DNA of 64,000 nucleotides from Treponema rectale (GCF_014202035.1 NZ_JACHFR010000001.1:186001-250000), one strand, 5' to 3'; counted from the stretch's first letter, positions 31,959-41,871 are shown. Numbers and translations are program-made. The notes: a model not told the origin generated them from the sequence alone.

Positions 31959-33875
31959 ATGGCAGAAGAAACCTTTGAAACTAATACTACAGTTACGGAT
32001 CCGGATATTCTCATAAATACTTTCTTTTCAAGGTATGGTGAAAACTATTCTGAAGAAGATAAAGAAAAAATTCGTACTGCATGGGAATATTTAATTTCAA
32101 AAACTTATGAATTAAAGCGTAAGTGCGGTAAGCCTTATTACCTTCATCCCATGAGGGTTGCGGCAATTCTTGCAGAAAGCAGGCTTGGATATGAAGCTAT
32201 TGCTGCCGGTTTTTTTCATAACATTGAGGAGGCCGTTCCGGACTGTATGGACGAAGTTGAATCCAGGTTTGGAAGTGAAATCGCAAGAATCTGCAGGGGA
32301 ACTTCTAAAATCACAAACCTTAAAATTAAAAGTCAGACTCTTCAGCAGGCAGATGCAATCAGAAAAATGCTTTTTGCCATGGTTGATGACATAAGGGTAA
32401 TTCTCGTAAAGCTTGCAGACAGACTGGACCGCATGCGTAATTTAAAATCGGTAAGTGAAGAAGCGCAGCGTGCGGTTGCAAAAGAAGTTATAGACATCTG
32501 GTGTCCTCTTGCCAGCAGGCTTGGTATGAGTGACGTTAAAAGCGAGATGGAGGATCTCAGCCTTAAGTACAGCAATCCTGAAGTATTTCAGCAGATAAAG
32601 ACAATTGTTGCCTCAAAGAAAGCAGAACGCTCTGAATATCTTGAACGGGCTGTAAAGAAAATTTATACGGCTACAGAAAAGCTTGGAATTAACGTTCAGA
32701 TAAAAAGCCGGGCAAAACATTTTTATTCGATTTATCAGAAGATGAGAAAGCGCAATAAAGGGGTTGATGAACTTTATGACCTTTTTGCCCTCAGAATTCT
32801 CTGCGAAACCAATGCAGAATGTTATACTCTGGTTGGAATCGTTCACGGTATCTGGAAGCCGATGGACGGACGCTTTAAGGATTATATTGCAATGCCTAAG
32901 CCTAACGGATATCAGTCTCTCCATACGACCGTAATCTGTGAAGGACATCCTCTTGAAATTCAGATCCGTACTTATGCAATGCATAACGTTGCAGAACACG
33001 GAGTTGCGTCTCACTGGCTTTATAAGAAGGGAACAAACCATGATATGGTTAAAGCTGAAGATTTAAGCATCATTAATCAGCTGAGGGCCCTTCGGGATGA
33101 ACATCTTACTGACGAAAACTTTTTTACGGAACTGAAGAACGAACTTCTTGGTGACTCAATTTATGTATTTACTCCTATGGGCGACGTAAAGGAACTTCCT
33201 ATGGGGGCAAATGCCATAGATTTTGCTTATGCAATTCACTCTGGAGTAGGCGAGAAGATTATCGGTGCAAAGGCGGATGGAAAAATAATTCAGCTTACGG
33301 CTCCCTTAAAAAATACACAGATTGTAGAGATTCTTACAAATCCCCAGGCGCATCCTACACAGGCACAGCTTAAGGCGGTTCATACTTCAAAGGCAAGACA
33401 GAAGATACACAGCTGGCTTGTGGAAAATGATCCTACTTTTATTGATAAGGAAGCAGAAGCAAAACGGCAGGCAGAAATAATTGCCAATACCCTTCATTCA
33501 AAACAGGTGGCAGAAAAGCTTGCTGAAGAAAAAAAGAAAAAAGGCTCGTCAAAGAAAAATCAGACGGCTTATACCGGAAAAATCCGTGTAGAAGGACTGG
33601 ATAATTTTCTTGTTAATATTGCCCAGTGCTGTAAGCCTCAGCCTGGTGATCCTATTGTAGCTTATATGTCTCATAAGAAAGGTCTGGTCGTTCATTGTGC
33701 CGGCTGCATGACATTTCTGCGCATTCCGAATATTGAAAACAGAATGATTGAGGTAAGCTGGGCGGTGGGAAAACCTCAGCAGGAACCTTCCAGGGCTGAT
33801 TTAAAGATTGCAGCAGAAAAGCAGAAAGCAAAGACTCTTCAGATAGAAAAGAACAAATTTAGAAAGATTCGCTGA
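31959..33875 (+). CDS. rel: RelA/SpoT-family (p)ppGpp synthetase with degraded hydrolase site and no ACT domain
   Basis: Stringent-response enzyme, 638 residues. The HD domain is present but several hydrolase residues are changed. His63 is kept, but the HD pair reads HN (87-88), the ED that follows is EA (91-92), and the ADRLHNMR stretch is ADRLDRMR (153-160). The synthetase domain looks intact: RFKD at 305-308, PNGYQSLHT, and EIQIRT with Glu333 followed by MHNVAEHGVASHW. A TGS domain spans about 392-455. A C-terminal cysteine/zinc-finger-like domain (AQCCKPQPGDPI ... HCAGCMTF) is present, but the usual final ACT domain is absent. It should synthesise but probably not degrade (p)ppGpp. The 3' end overlaps convergent prmC by 17 bases. 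Confidence 0.9.
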   Translation: MAEETFETNTTVTDPDILINTFFSRYGENYSEEDKEKIRTAWEYLISKTYELKRKCGKPYYLHPMRVAAILAESRLGYEAIAAGFFHNIEEAVPDCMDEVESRFGSEIARICRGTSKITNLKIKSQTLQQADAIRKMLFAMVDDIRVILVKLADRLDRMRNLKSVSEEAQRAVAKEVIDIWCPLASRLGMSDVKSEMEDLSLKYSNPEVFQQIKTIVASKKAERSEYLERAVKKIYTATEKLGINVQIKSRAKHFYSIYQKMRKRNKGVDELYDLFALRILCETNAECYTLVGIVHGIWKPMDGRFKDYIAMPKPNGYQSLHTTVICEGHPLEIQIRTYAMHNVAEHGVASHWLYKKGTNHDMVKAEDLSIINQLRALRDEHLTDENFFTELKNELLGDSIYVFTPMGDVKELPMGANAIDFAYAIHSGVGEKIIGAKADGKIIQLTAPLKNTQIVEILTNPQAHPTQAQLKAVHTSKARQKIHSWLVENDPTFIDKEAEAKRQAEIIANTLHSKQVAEKLAEEKKKKGSSKKNQTAYTGKIRVEGLDNFLVNIAQCCKPQPGDPIVAYMSHKKGLVVHCAGCMTFLRIPNIENRMIEVSWAVGKPQQEPSRADLKIAAEKQKAKTLQIEKNKFRKIR

Positions 33876-34794
33876 AGTTTTTAAATCCTTCCGTAACCCT
33901 CAGCTGTCCTTCCAGGTCTCTGTGGATTTTTGTACGGGTAAGTCCGTTCTGCCTGAATAGCTCTTCCGTTTCCTGTGCATTGTATTCTCCGCTTTCACAC
34001 AGAAGGGCACCGCCTGCTGTAAGTCTGGATACTGCCTGAGGTACAAGGTTCCTCATTATCCCAAGACCGTCGTTCTGTAGGGTTGGATTTCCGTTAAGGT
34101 CAATGTCTCCGTCCAGGGCCAGAACAGGTTCATTTCTTCCGTCCGTTAAAAGATTTCTTACTTCTTCTGCAGGAATATACGGCGGATTTGAAACTATAAT
34201 GTCAAAGTTTCCCGGTACGGAATCAAAAAGATTTGTCTGAATGAATCTTATGTTTGCAGCTTCTTCCGGTGTAAAGAGTCTGGCAGCATTTTTTCTTGCG
34301 ATATTAAGGGCTGCACTGCTTATGTCCGCAAGAATTAAAAGGGGAATGTTATGTTCCGGAATTATTTTGTGCTCAAGGGAATATTTTAAAATGCTTAAAC
34401 CTACGCATCCGCTTCCAGTGCACATGTCGCATATCGAAAGAATTCCGCTGTGAAGTTTTGAATTGATTTTTTCATCAAGAATTTCCACTGCTTTTTCTAC
34501 AAGTATTTCTGTATCAGGTTTTGGAATGAGTACATCAGGAGTTACGTAATAATTGTACCCGTAGAATTCTTTTTCAGAAATGATGTAGGCAACAGGAAGT
34601 CCTGTACTCCTTAAGTTTATGCTTTCAAGGAATGACTTCTCCTGCTCAGGTGAAAGTTCTGTGTCCCGTTCAAAAAGGAGCCTCGTTTTATCAAGGCCCG
34701 TTACATGCTGAAGTATAACTTCCGTATCCAGCTGAGGGGAAGGAGAAGCCGTAAGTTTGTTTTTTCCGTAAATTTTTGCCTGTAAAACCGTCAT
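33859..34794 (-). CDS. prmC: Release factor glutamine methyltransferase
   Basis: Methylates the Gln of the GGQ motif in peptide-chain release factors; cytoplasmic, 311 residues. The SAM-binding core contains CDMCTGSGCVGLSILK, and the substrate-glutamine motif is SNPPYIPAEE. The N-terminal helical domain that grips the release factor precedes it. It lies nine bases downstream of prfA, the gene for its substrate, which is the classic arrangement. Its 3' end overlaps the rel gene on the other strand. Confidence 0.95.
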   Translation of the reverse strand: MTVLQAKIYGKNKLTASPSPQLDTEVILQHVTGLDKTRLLFERDTELSPEQEKSFLESINLRSTGLPVAYIISEKEFYGYNYYVTPDVLIPKPDTEILVEKAVEILDEKINSKLHSGILSICDMCTGSGCVGLSILKYSLEHKIIPEHNIPLLILADISSAALNIARKNAARLFTPEEAANIRFIQTNLFDSVPGNFDIIVSNPPYIPAEEVRNLLTDGRNEPVLALDGDIDLNGNPTLQNDGLGIMRNLVPQAVSRLTAGGALLCESGEYNAQETEELFRQNGLTRTKIHRDLEGQLRVTEGFKNFSESF

Positions 34795-34803
34795 CTCAGA
34801 TTT

Positions 34804-35880
34804 TTAAGCATCAATTTCGTTGAACTTTTCTTCTTTTGCATAAACGTTAAGGGCATCAAGCATTTCATCCATATTGCCCATCATGAAGCCTGGAAGATTA
34901 TGCACGCTTAAATTTATGCGGTGATCAGTAACACGGTCCTGAGGATAGTTATAGGTTCTTATTTTTTCAGAACGGTCTCCGTTTCCGATCATGCTTTTTC
35001 TTGAAGCTGAACGCTCTGCATCAAGTTTGCTCTGTTCAAGATCAAAGAGCCTTGCACGGAGAACCTGCCATGCTTTTTCTTTATTTTTAATCTGGCTTTT
35101 CTGATCCTGCTGGATAACAACGATACCTGTAGGAATATGGGTAAGACGGACTGCTGAGTCTGTTGTATTTACACACTGTCCTCCCGGTCCACCGGCACGC
35201 ATTACGTCAACGCGGACGTCTCCCGGATTAATTTTAATGTCAGCTTCTTCTGCTTCCGGAAGTACGGCAACCGTTACTGTTGAAGTCTGAAGACGACCCT
35301 GGCTTTCTGTTGCAGGAACCCTCTGTACGCGGTGAACTCCTGATTCAAAGCGGAGGGTTCCGTATACGAACTTACCTGTAATGGAAGTAACGATTTTGTT
35401 GAATCCTCCAACTTCAGTTTCCTGAGCTTCCATGGTTTCATATTTCCAGCCTTTCTTTTCGCAAAGGTGGCAGTACATTTCCCACATGTCGCGGACAAAC
35501 AGAGAAGCCTCGTCTCCTCCTGCGGCGGAACGGATTTCAAGAATGATGTTTTTTTCATCAAGAGGATCAGGAGGAATAAGCTTGAGTTTTATGGTTTCTT
35601 CTATCTGAGGCTGCTTTTCTTCAAGTTCCTTTAATTCCTCACGGGCCATTTCTTTCATTTCTGCATCATCTTCTGCAGTAATCATCATTTTTGCGTCTTC
35701 GATGCCGGTGAGGACTTTTTTATAGTCAGCGTAAAGTTCCATAAGGTCAGAAAGATACTGATTTTCGCGCATCGTGTCCTTGTATTTTTTCTGGTCTTTT
35801 ACAAGATCCGGATCATTGATGGCTTCTGTTACTACCTTGTAGCGCTGTGAAAGTTCTTCTAATTTCTTTAATAAATCCAT
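34804..35880 (-). CDS. prfA: Peptide chain release factor 1
   Basis: Reads UAA and UAG stop codons and releases the nascent protein on the ribosome. The 358-residue length is normal. The stop-codon-recognition PAT motif is in VQRVPATESQGR, and the catalytic GGQ in RAGGPGGQCVN. The presence of PAT rather than SPF identifies RF1, not RF2. The N-terminal helical domain is seen at 1-100. It has its own promoter (near-leaderless) and is cotranscribed with prmC. Confidence 0.97.
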   Translation of the reverse strand: MDLLKKLEELSQRYKVVTEAINDPDLVKDQKKYKDTMRENQYLSDLMELYADYKKVLTGIEDAKMMITAEDDAEMKEMAREELKELEEKQPQIEETIKLKLIPPDPLDEKNIILEIRSAAGGDEASLFVRDMWEMYCHLCEKKGWKYETMEAQETEVGGFNKIVTSITGKFVYGTLRFESGVHRVQRVPATESQGRLQTSTVTVAVLPEAEEADIKINPGDVRVDVMRAGGPGGQCVNTTDSAVRLTHIPTGIVVIQQDQKSQIKNKEKAWQVLRARLFDLEQSKLDAERSASRKSMIGNGDRSEKIRTYNYPQDRVTDHRINLSVHNLPGFMMGNMDEMLDALNVYAKEEKFNEIDA

Positions 35881-35889
35881 AGTTCACCA

Positions 35890-35918
35890 ATAATAAAGAA
35901 TTCTGCCCGTTGTTTCAA
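35890..35918 (-). promoter_or_regulatory. prfA promoter, near-leaderless
   Basis: On the minus strand TTGAAA (35918-35913), 17 bases, TATTAT (35895-35890), nine bases to the ATG. A GGTGA lies four bases before the ATG but would be at or beyond the transcript's 5' end. Confidence 0.7.
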
Positions 35919-35947
35919 TAAAACAGCAGGCAGTTTATGAATCTGTG

Positions 35948-37744
35948 TCAGAGCAGGTTTTCGAGTTTTTCTACAAGACCTGCAAAAACGTCAAGGGCAT
36001 CCTGTACCGGTTTTGTGCTGCTCATGTCTACGCCGCCGACTTTAAGGGCTTCAATCGGATATCTTGAACCTCCGGACTTAAGGAAGTTAAAGTAATCGTT
36101 AAGTTCTTTTTCTCCTCCTTCAGTAACTCTCTTTGCCAGGGCAAGGGAAGCAGAAATTCCCGTAGCATATTTGTAGACATAAAAGGCATTGTAAAAGTGA
36201 GGAATACGCAGCCCTTCAAGATCTGAAGATTTCTCAAACTTCATTTCAGGTCCAAAATACTGCTCCAGAAGTGAACGGTAGGTTGAACGGATTGTGTCTG
36301 TACTTAAAGGTTCTCCATTTTCTACCATCTCGTGACATTTGAGTTCAAACTCTGCAAACATAGTCTGACGGTGCAGGGTTGCAAGAATGTCAGAAGCACG
36401 CATGCTGAGAAGATACTTTTTCATCTCTTCATTTTCTGCGTTTTTGAGAAGATATTCAAAAACAAGTTCCTCATTAAAGGTTGAGGCAACTTCTGCTTCA
36501 AAGATGGTGTAGTCATAATGGCGGAACGGATTGTTGTGTACGCTGAACCATGAGTGCATTGAGTGTCCGCCTTCATGAGCCATGGTAAATACGTCCCTTA
36601 TGGAATCTTCTTTATAATTGAGAAGAATGTACGGATATCCGTCATAGGCTCCGGAAGAAAATGCTCCGCTGCGTTTTCCTTTATTTTCAAAACGGTCAGT
36701 CCAGCCGCTTAAAAGTCCGGAACAGAGAGTATCAGTATATTCCTTTCCCAGAATAGAAAGGGCGTTACGTACAATTTCTACAGCTTCTTCGTAAGTGTGG
36801 TTTACCTTTACGCTTTTTACGAGGGGAACATAAACGTCATAATGCCTGAGTTCTTCCAGTCCCAAAACCTTTTTGCGCAGGGCATAATAGCGGTGAAGGG
36901 CCGGAAGATTTTTGTGTACAGTTTCAATAAGATTTTTGTAAACGCTTACAGGAACCTTATCTCCGTAGAGGGAGGCTTCAAGGGAAGAGCCGTATCCTCT
37001 TGCCCGTGCAATAAAAATATCCTGCTTTACGGATCCTGAATAAAGGGCTGCCAGGGTGTTTGCATGCTTTTCGTGAACTCCGTAAAATTTTTCGTAGGTT
37101 TCTTTTCTTACGTTTCTGTCCTGGTTTTCTTCAAGGGAACTCCAGGTGCTGTGGGTAATAGGAATTTCCTTTCCGTTTACGTTTACGCTGCCGAAGTCCA
37201 GGTCCACGTCAGAAAGAAGGGAGAAGGTATTTGAAGCCGTGTCTGCCGTCTCTGACTGCAGTGCAAGAAGGCGTTCTTCTTTTTCTGAAAGGGTATGTGG
37301 TTTTGCATGAAGAATTTTCTGAATGTAGATTCTGTAGTTTTCAAAACCAGGCTGCTGCAACCATTGAGAAATTTTTTCTTCCGGTACAGAAAGAAGTTCC
37401 GGTACAAAAAAGGAAGTTGCACTTGAAGCTTCCGTATATACCATCATTACTCTGTTAAGATCTTCCTGTGCTTTGGAATCTCCCTGGTCTGCAGAATTTT
37501 TAAGGCTTGCATAGTGATAGACTTTCTCAAGCTGTCTGTCTAAAGCTTCATCTGCATGGAGGGCTTCAAGAAGAACGTCTGCACTTTCTGACAGGCGGCC
37601 TTTGTAAGAAACAAAATTTTTTGTAAGCTCCGGGACCTTCTTAAGGTCAGCTTCCCATTCTCCATCGGAAGCATAAAGTTTTGTAAGATCCCATTTATAT
37701 TCAGCCGGTATCTGGTCTCTTGTCTTGATTTCTGTATCTGCCAT
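35948..37744 (-). CDS. pepF: Oligoendopeptidase F (M3B family)
   Basis: Cytoplasmic zinc metallopeptidase of 598 residues that degrades short peptides. The zinc motif is AHEGGHSMHSWFS (HExGH) near residues 387-399, and the distal Glu is in FEAEVASTFNEELV. The N-terminal DLTKLYASDGEWEADL is the standard PepF opening. The C-terminal YPIEALKVGGVDMSS is also typical. It lies three bases after the M20 peptidase gene; the two probably form a peptide-use operon. Confidence 0.95.
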   Translation of the reverse strand: MADTEIKTRDQIPAEYKWDLTKLYASDGEWEADLKKVPELTKNFVSYKGRLSESADVLLEALHADEALDRQLEKVYHYASLKNSADQGDSKAQEDLNRVMMVYTEASSATSFFVPELLSVPEEKISQWLQQPGFENYRIYIQKILHAKPHTLSEKEERLLALQSETADTASNTFSLLSDVDLDFGSVNVNGKEIPITHSTWSSLEENQDRNVRKETYEKFYGVHEKHANTLAALYSGSVKQDIFIARARGYGSSLEASLYGDKVPVSVYKNLIETVHKNLPALHRYYALRKKVLGLEELRHYDVYVPLVKSVKVNHTYEEAVEIVRNALSILGKEYTDTLCSGLLSGWTDRFENKGKRSGAFSSGAYDGYPYILLNYKEDSIRDVFTMAHEGGHSMHSWFSVHNNPFRHYDYTIFEAEVASTFNEELVFEYLLKNAENEEMKKYLLSMRASDILATLHRQTMFAEFELKCHEMVENGEPLSTDTIRSTYRSLLEQYFGPEMKFEKSSDLEGLRIPHFYNAFYVYKYATGISASLALAKRVTEGGEKELNDYFNFLKSGGSRYPIEALKVGGVDMSSTKPVQDALDVFAGLVEKLENLL

Positions 37745-37747
37745 GTT

Positions 37748-38980
37748 TTAAATCTCGCTTGCCATCCAGGCGATTGTCATTGCATCGATGCCGATGTTTT
37801 TTATGATGCAGTATTCGTTAGGCTGGTGAGCAAGTTCGTCCATTGTACTCCATACTACAGCGTCAATTCCCCTGCTTCTTAAACCTGCTGCTACAGTTCC
37901 TCCGCCGATACCGATAAACTTCGGTTCAATTCCGTGTACGGTTTTGATTGCCTGTGCGAGTTCTTTTGCAACAGCTGCATCTTTTGAAGTTGCAGGACTT
38001 TCTTCTGCCTGCAGTTCCTTCATTTCAATTTTTACACCGTATTTTTCTTCTACGGCTTTTACCTGCTTTTTCATTTCTGTCCGTACTTCATCAAGGGTGT
38101 AGCACGGGTTAATGCGGCAGTCGCAGCAGAATACGTCATCTCCCGGAATAAAGTTTACACCGTCTACGTTGCTGAGTTTTTTTGTAGGCTGGAAGGTTGA
38201 ATAAGGCGGATCAAAAAGAGGATCCTGTTTATTAAAAGTATTTTCAAGGGAATTAATTCTGAGGGCAAGATCGCATCCGGCTATCATTGCATTTTTGCCA
38301 AGATCAGGCCGGCTTCCGTGGCACTGCTTTCCGATTGTATGGAATTCAACCCAGAAAATATTTTTTTCTGCAATTTCTATGGTTTCGCCTTTTGCATCTC
38401 CTCCGTCTGGAATAAGGATGCGGTCGTTTTTTCCGAATATGTCAAAATGTTCTTTTATAAGATAATTCATTCCGTATGCAGAACCGACTTCTTCATCTGC
38501 CATAAAGAGAAGTTTGATTGTATGTTCAGGAATTATGTGCTGCTTTACGAAACTTAAAGCTGCCAGAACGCCGGAACACAGTCCCTGCTGATTGTCTTCA
38601 ACTCCGCGTCCGTAAATTTTTCCGTCTTTTTCAGTTACAGTCCATGGATCAGTATTCCATGCGCTTAATTCTCCTACAGGAACAACATCCATGTGGGCAC
38701 ATACCCATATTGCATAATCGTCTTTATTTCCGGGAATAGTTGCTATGAGGTTAGGGCGGCTTCCTTCTTTTACTCTTGAATCGGGAGCATCATAATGTTC
38801 GAGATTTTTAATTCCTGCAGATTTAAGATATTCTTCAATTGCCCGGCACTTTTCCCATTCTCCGTCACCGCCGTTTTCAGGAGCAAGAGCCTTGCATTTT
38901 GTAAGCATGGTTTCTAATTCAACCATATCGCGTGTGTGTTCAGAAATCCAGTTTTTTAACTGGTCAAATTCCAGTGACAT
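37748..38980 (-). CDS. M20-family metallopeptidase/dipeptidase
   Basis: Cytoplasmic di-zinc hydrolase of 410 residues. First metal motif AHMDVVPVGE (His, Asp), then GRGVEDNQQG with a bridging Asp, then ADEEVGSAYG carrying the catalytic Glu and a metal-binding Glu. A dimerisation domain occupies the middle and GIGGGTVAAGLRSRG precedes the final metal His. Relatives include PepV-like dipeptidases, ArgE and DapE. Operon linkage with oligoendopeptidase F supports peptide breakdown rather than lysine biosynthesis. Ribosome site CGGAGG. Confidence 0.9.
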   Translation of the reverse strand: MSLEFDQLKNWISEHTRDMVELETMLTKCKALAPENGGDGEWEKCRAIEEYLKSAGIKNLEHYDAPDSRVKEGSRPNLIATIPGNKDDYAIWVCAHMDVVPVGELSAWNTDPWTVTEKDGKIYGRGVEDNQQGLCSGVLAALSFVKQHIIPEHTIKLLFMADEEVGSAYGMNYLIKEHFDIFGKNDRILIPDGGDAKGETIEIAEKNIFWVEFHTIGKQCHGSRPDLGKNAMIAGCDLALRINSLENTFNKQDPLFDPPYSTFQPTKKLSNVDGVNFIPGDDVFCCDCRINPCYTLDEVRTEMKKQVKAVEEKYGVKIEMKELQAEESPATSKDAAVAKELAQAIKTVHGIEPKFIGIGGGTVAAGLRSRGIDAVVWSTMDELAHQPNEYCIIKNIGIDAMTIAWMASEI

Positions 38981-39011
38981 TTTTAATTCCTCCGGTAAAT
39001 GATTTATAGCT

Positions 39012-39048
39012 AAAAAAAGCCGTCCGCTTTTGAAGTGAACAGCTTTTT
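39012..39048 (-). terminator. Terminator after galE
   Basis: On the minus strand aaaaagctgttc pairs with ggacggcttttt (G-T pair included) and a T run follows. It separates galE from the peptidase operon. Confidence 0.75.
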
Positions 39049-39073
39049 ATTGTTTCTGCTGAAATCTCAGTAT

Positions 39074-40036
39074 TTATTTAGTGTAGACATCCCATGTTGT
39101 CTTTACAAGTGTTTCTACATCTGAATACTTTGGTTCCCATCCAAGAAGCTCTTTTGCTTTTTTAGATGTTGTGTAAAGGCTTGCCGGATCTCCCGGACGG
39201 CGCGCAACTTCTTCTGCCTTGATTTCTTTTCCGGTAATCTTGCGTGCAGCCTCAATGATTTCTTTAACGGTTGTTCCTTTTTCAGTTCCAAGGTTAAGCA
39301 TAAGGCTTTCGTTTTTCTTTGAAATGTATTCAAGTGCCATAACGTGTGCCCTTGCAAGGTCTGTTACATGTACATAGTCACGGATACAGGTTCCGTCACG
39401 GGTATCATAGTCAGTTCCGAAAATCTTAAGTTCTCTCTGACCAAGAGCTGCTTCCATAACTCTTGGAAGAAGATTTTCCGGTTTCTGTTCAAGTCCGCGG
39501 ATTACACCTTCAGGATCATAACCTGCTGCATTGAAGTAGCGGAGTGCTGCAAATTTAAGTCCTTTAAGCTGATCGTACCAGCTCATGAATTCTTCAATCT
39601 TGAGTTTTGTAAATCCGTAGTAGTTGATAGGTTTCTGCGGATGATTTTCATCAAGAGGAAGATACTGAGGTTCTCCGAAAGTTGCTGCGGAAGAAGAGAA
39701 TACCATGTATTTGCAGTTGTATTTTACGGCTGCATTCATGATGTTAAGGGTTCCTGTGATATTGTTTACGGAATACTTTTCCGGTTTTACCATAGATTCT
39801 CCTGCTGCCTTGTATGCTGCAAGATGAACGAAACCGTCAAAGCCCTGAGCAAAAGCTGCATCGATTTCTGAAGGAATGAGAATATCTCCGTGAATGAAAT
39901 CGTTCTCAGGGAAGAGATTGCAGCGAAGTCCGCTTGATAAGTTGTCAAATACTGTTACTTTATGTCCAGCCTTCATCATTTCTTTAACGACATGACTGCC
40001 GATGTAGCCGGCTCCACCAATAACTAAAACCTTCAT
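39074..40036 (-). CDS. galE: UDP-glucose 4-epimerase
   Basis: Interconverts UDP-glucose and UDP-galactose; cytoplasmic NAD-dependent short-chain dehydrogenase fold, 320 residues from the ATG at 40036. The longer open frame to 40306 is discarded, since GGAGG stands just before 40036 and the NAD motif GGAGYIGS begins at residue 7. The catalytic residues are in SSSAATFG (Ser) and YYGFTK (YxxxK). Substrate loop GVIRGLEQKPENLLPRVMEAA is normal. It could supply galactose for glycans or envelope sugars. Single-gene unit, divergent from the M16 operon. Confidence 0.95.
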   Translation of the reverse strand: MKVLVIGGAGYIGSHVVKEMMKAGHKVTVFDNLSSGLRCNLFPENDFIHGDILIPSEIDAAFAQGFDGFVHLAAYKAAGESMVKPEKYSVNNITGTLNIMNAAVKYNCKYMVFSSSAATFGEPQYLPLDENHPQKPINYYGFTKLKIEEFMSWYDQLKGLKFAALRYFNAAGYDPEGVIRGLEQKPENLLPRVMEAALGQRELKIFGTDYDTRDGTCIRDYVHVTDLARAHVMALEYISKKNESLMLNLGTEKGTTVKEIIEAARKITGKEIKAEEVARRPGDPASLYTTSKKAKELLGWEPKYSDVETLVKTTWDVYTK

Positions 40037-40062
40037 ATATATGCCTCCAACATTTGCTATAT

Positions 40063-40091
40063 ATTGTACTGAATTGTTTTGTTGTATGCAA
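40063..40091 (-). promoter_or_regulatory. galE promoter
   Basis: On the minus strand TTGCAT (40091-40086), 17 bases, TACAAT (40068-40063). A leader of about 20 bases includes the GGAGG site. Confidence 0.75.
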
Positions 40092-40117
40092 TTTGCTTTC
40101 TGATATTTAACATTATA

Positions 40118-40146
40118 TTGTTTCCATCGGAAAAATCGTATATAGT
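40118..40146 (+). promoter_or_regulatory. Promoter of the M16-dut-lpt-tgt operon
   Basis: TTGTTT (40118-40123), 17 bases, TATAGT (40141-40146), ten bases to the ATG at 40157 and no ribosome site. Confidence 0.7.
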
Positions 40147-40156
40147 TTACCTTCCT

Positions 40157-41437
40157 ATGATAAAAAAAGAAGTTTTGCAGAATAATGTCGTTCTTGTTTC
40201 CGAAGAGGTGGGGGGAGCAAATTCTGCAGCGGTTGCATTTTATTTTAATATCGGCAGCAGGTTTGAATCTGAATCTGAGCGGGGAATTTCTCATCTTACG
40301 GAACATCTTCTATTTAAAGGAACTTCTTCCCGTACCAACGCAGACATAACCAGAACTTTTGACAGAATGGGTGCCGTGGTAAATGCTTTTACAGAAAGAG
40401 AAAATGTCTGTCTTTACGCACTGGTTCCTGATATTAAGGACAATATAAAAAGAGCTGTTGAAATTTTATGTGACATGAGTACGGAGAGTTGTTTTCCGGA
40501 AGAAGAATTCATAAAAGAAAAAAGAGTTGTTCAAAGTGAAATTGCGTCTCTTGAAGATGATTCGGAAGAATGTGCCCTTGATGAAGCTGCCGGTTTTGTA
40601 TGGAAAGATAAAAGTTTAAGCAGCTCCATAGGCGGTACTATTGCTCAGGTTGAATCAATAAAGCGTTCTCAGATTATGGACTGGTATGACCGGTATTTTT
40701 CTCACGGAGAACTTAGTGTTTTTATTACCGGTAAATTCTGCCTGGATGAAGTAAGAAAGCTTCTTGAGAAACTGCCTCTTCATAAAAAATTTCTGATGTA
40801 TCCTCAGGAAAAGCATTTTGAGAATCCTGTTGAATGGAATGCAGGTTATGATTTTAAGAAATCTTCTTTCAGTCAGTGTCAGATTTATCTTATGTATCCT
40901 TTTGTCATGCCGCTAACGGAAAAAGAAAGTTTTGCCATGCTGGTATTCAATGCGCTTACCGGTGATACAATGAGCAGCCGCCTGTTTGAATCGCTCAGAG
41001 AAAAAAACGGTCTGTGCTATTCTGTTTTCAGTTTTTTTACCTATTACGAAAATGCCGCCGCATGGTGTGCCAGTGCTTCAACGGAAGAAGATAATGCTGT
41101 TAAAACCTCCGTTCTCCTGCAGGAAGAAATCGAAAAGCTTTTGTCAGAAGGAATAACTCAGGATGAAGTTGATGCTGCCATTGAGCATGTTTGCGGTGAA
41201 GAAATACTGGCTTCCAATGACATGGAGTACATCCTTAAACGCAATCAGAAAAATTTTTCACTGGGATTTACCCTGCATGATACGGCACGGACGGTTGAAT
41301 GTATACGAGCCGTTACAAAAAATGATATAATGGAACTGATTCGCAAGCTTATTGTGGATTCAAGAAAGGCTTTGATTGTATACGGTCCTAAGCTTTCTAA
41401 AAAAAATAAAAAGGAAATATCATGCAGCAGAAAATAA
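40157..41437 (+). CDS. M16-family zinc peptidase (insulinase-like)
   Basis: A 426-residue peptidase of the processing-protease type. ATG at 40157 is preferred; the upstream in-frame ATG at 40079 lies before the promoter. The inverted zinc motif HLTEH is at about residues 55-59 ([17 protein letters not shown]). The downstream Glu ligand is in the [15 protein letters not shown] region, and the C-terminal half has the expected inactive M16 repeat with [19 protein letters not shown]. No signal peptide, so cytoplasmic. It heads a six-gene operon and overlaps dut by 16 bases. Substrate is unknown. Confidence 0.92.
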   Translation: MIKKEVLQNNVVLVSEEVGGANSAAVAFYFNIGSRFESESERGISHLTEHLLFKGTSSRTNADITRTFDRMGAVVNAFTERENVCLYALVPDIKDNIKRAVEILCDMSTESCFPEEEFIKEKRVVQSEIASLEDDSEECALDEAAGFVWKDKSLSSSIGGTIAQVESIKRSQIMDWYDRYFSHGELSVFITGKFCLDEVRKLLEKLPLHKKFLMYPQEKHFENPVEWNAGYDFKKSSFSQCQIYLMYPFVMPLTEKESFAMLVFNALTGDTMSSRLFESLREKNGLCYSVFSFFTYYENAAAWCASASTEEDNAVKTSVLLQEEIEKLLSEGITQDEVDAAIEHVCGEEILASNDMEYILKRNQKNFSLGFTLHDTARTVECIRAVTKNDIMELIRKLIVDSRKALIVYGPKLSKKNKKEISCSRK

Positions 41438-41868
41438 AGATTAACTGTAAGGTTTCAGAAGGAGCTGTGCTTCCGTGCTATAAAACTGCGGGAGCAGCGG
41501 GAGCTGATGTCTGTGCAAATTCATCACTCGTCATAAAAAAAGGCTGCAGGGCTCTTGTGGGAACAGGACTTTTTTTTGAGATTCCTGAAGGATATGAAAT
41601 ACAGGTAAGGCCTAGAAGCGGTCTTGCTTTTAAGAATGGTGTAACTGTTTTAAATACTCCTGGAACAATTGACAGTGATTACAGGGGAGAACTTAAGGTT
41701 CTTCTTGCAAATTTCGGAGAGGAAGATTTTACTGTAAATCCTGGAGACCGTATTGCTCAGATTGTAGTTGCACCTGTTACTCTTGGAGATTTTATTCCTG
41801 CAGAGGATATTTCTGAAACGGAACGTGGAAGCGGTGGTTTTGGAAGTACTGGAGTTGCATCAAAATAA
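41422..41868 (+). CDS. dut: dUTP diphosphatase
   Basis: Hydrolyses dUTP to dUMP, keeping uracil out of DNA and supplying the ThyX substrate. It has 148 residues and all five trimeric dUTPase motifs: [33 protein letters not shown] with the catalytic Asp, [12 protein letters not shown] and [11 protein letters not shown]. It starts inside the M16 gene and is followed after three bases by the first LptF/G gene. This ThyX/Dut pair gives the genome an ordinary dTMP route. Confidence 0.98.
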   Translation: MQQKIKINCKVSEGAVLPCYKTAGAAGADVCANSSLVIKKGCRALVGTGLFFEIPEGYEIQVRPRSGLAFKNGVTVLNTPGTIDSDYRGELKVLLANFGEEDFTVNPGDRIAQIVVAPVTLGDFIPAEDISETERGSGGFGSTGVASK

Positions 41869-41871
41869 AAA

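Noticed and set aside
33859-33875. Frameshift or assembly error at the rel/prmC 3' overlap
   Set aside because: Both frames end with normal stops and plausible C-termini; a 17-base convergent overlap is acceptable.
39344-39871. Plus-strand frame of 175 codons within galE
   Set aside because: Antisense to a conserved enzyme; cysteine-rich nonsense-like composition and no start signals.
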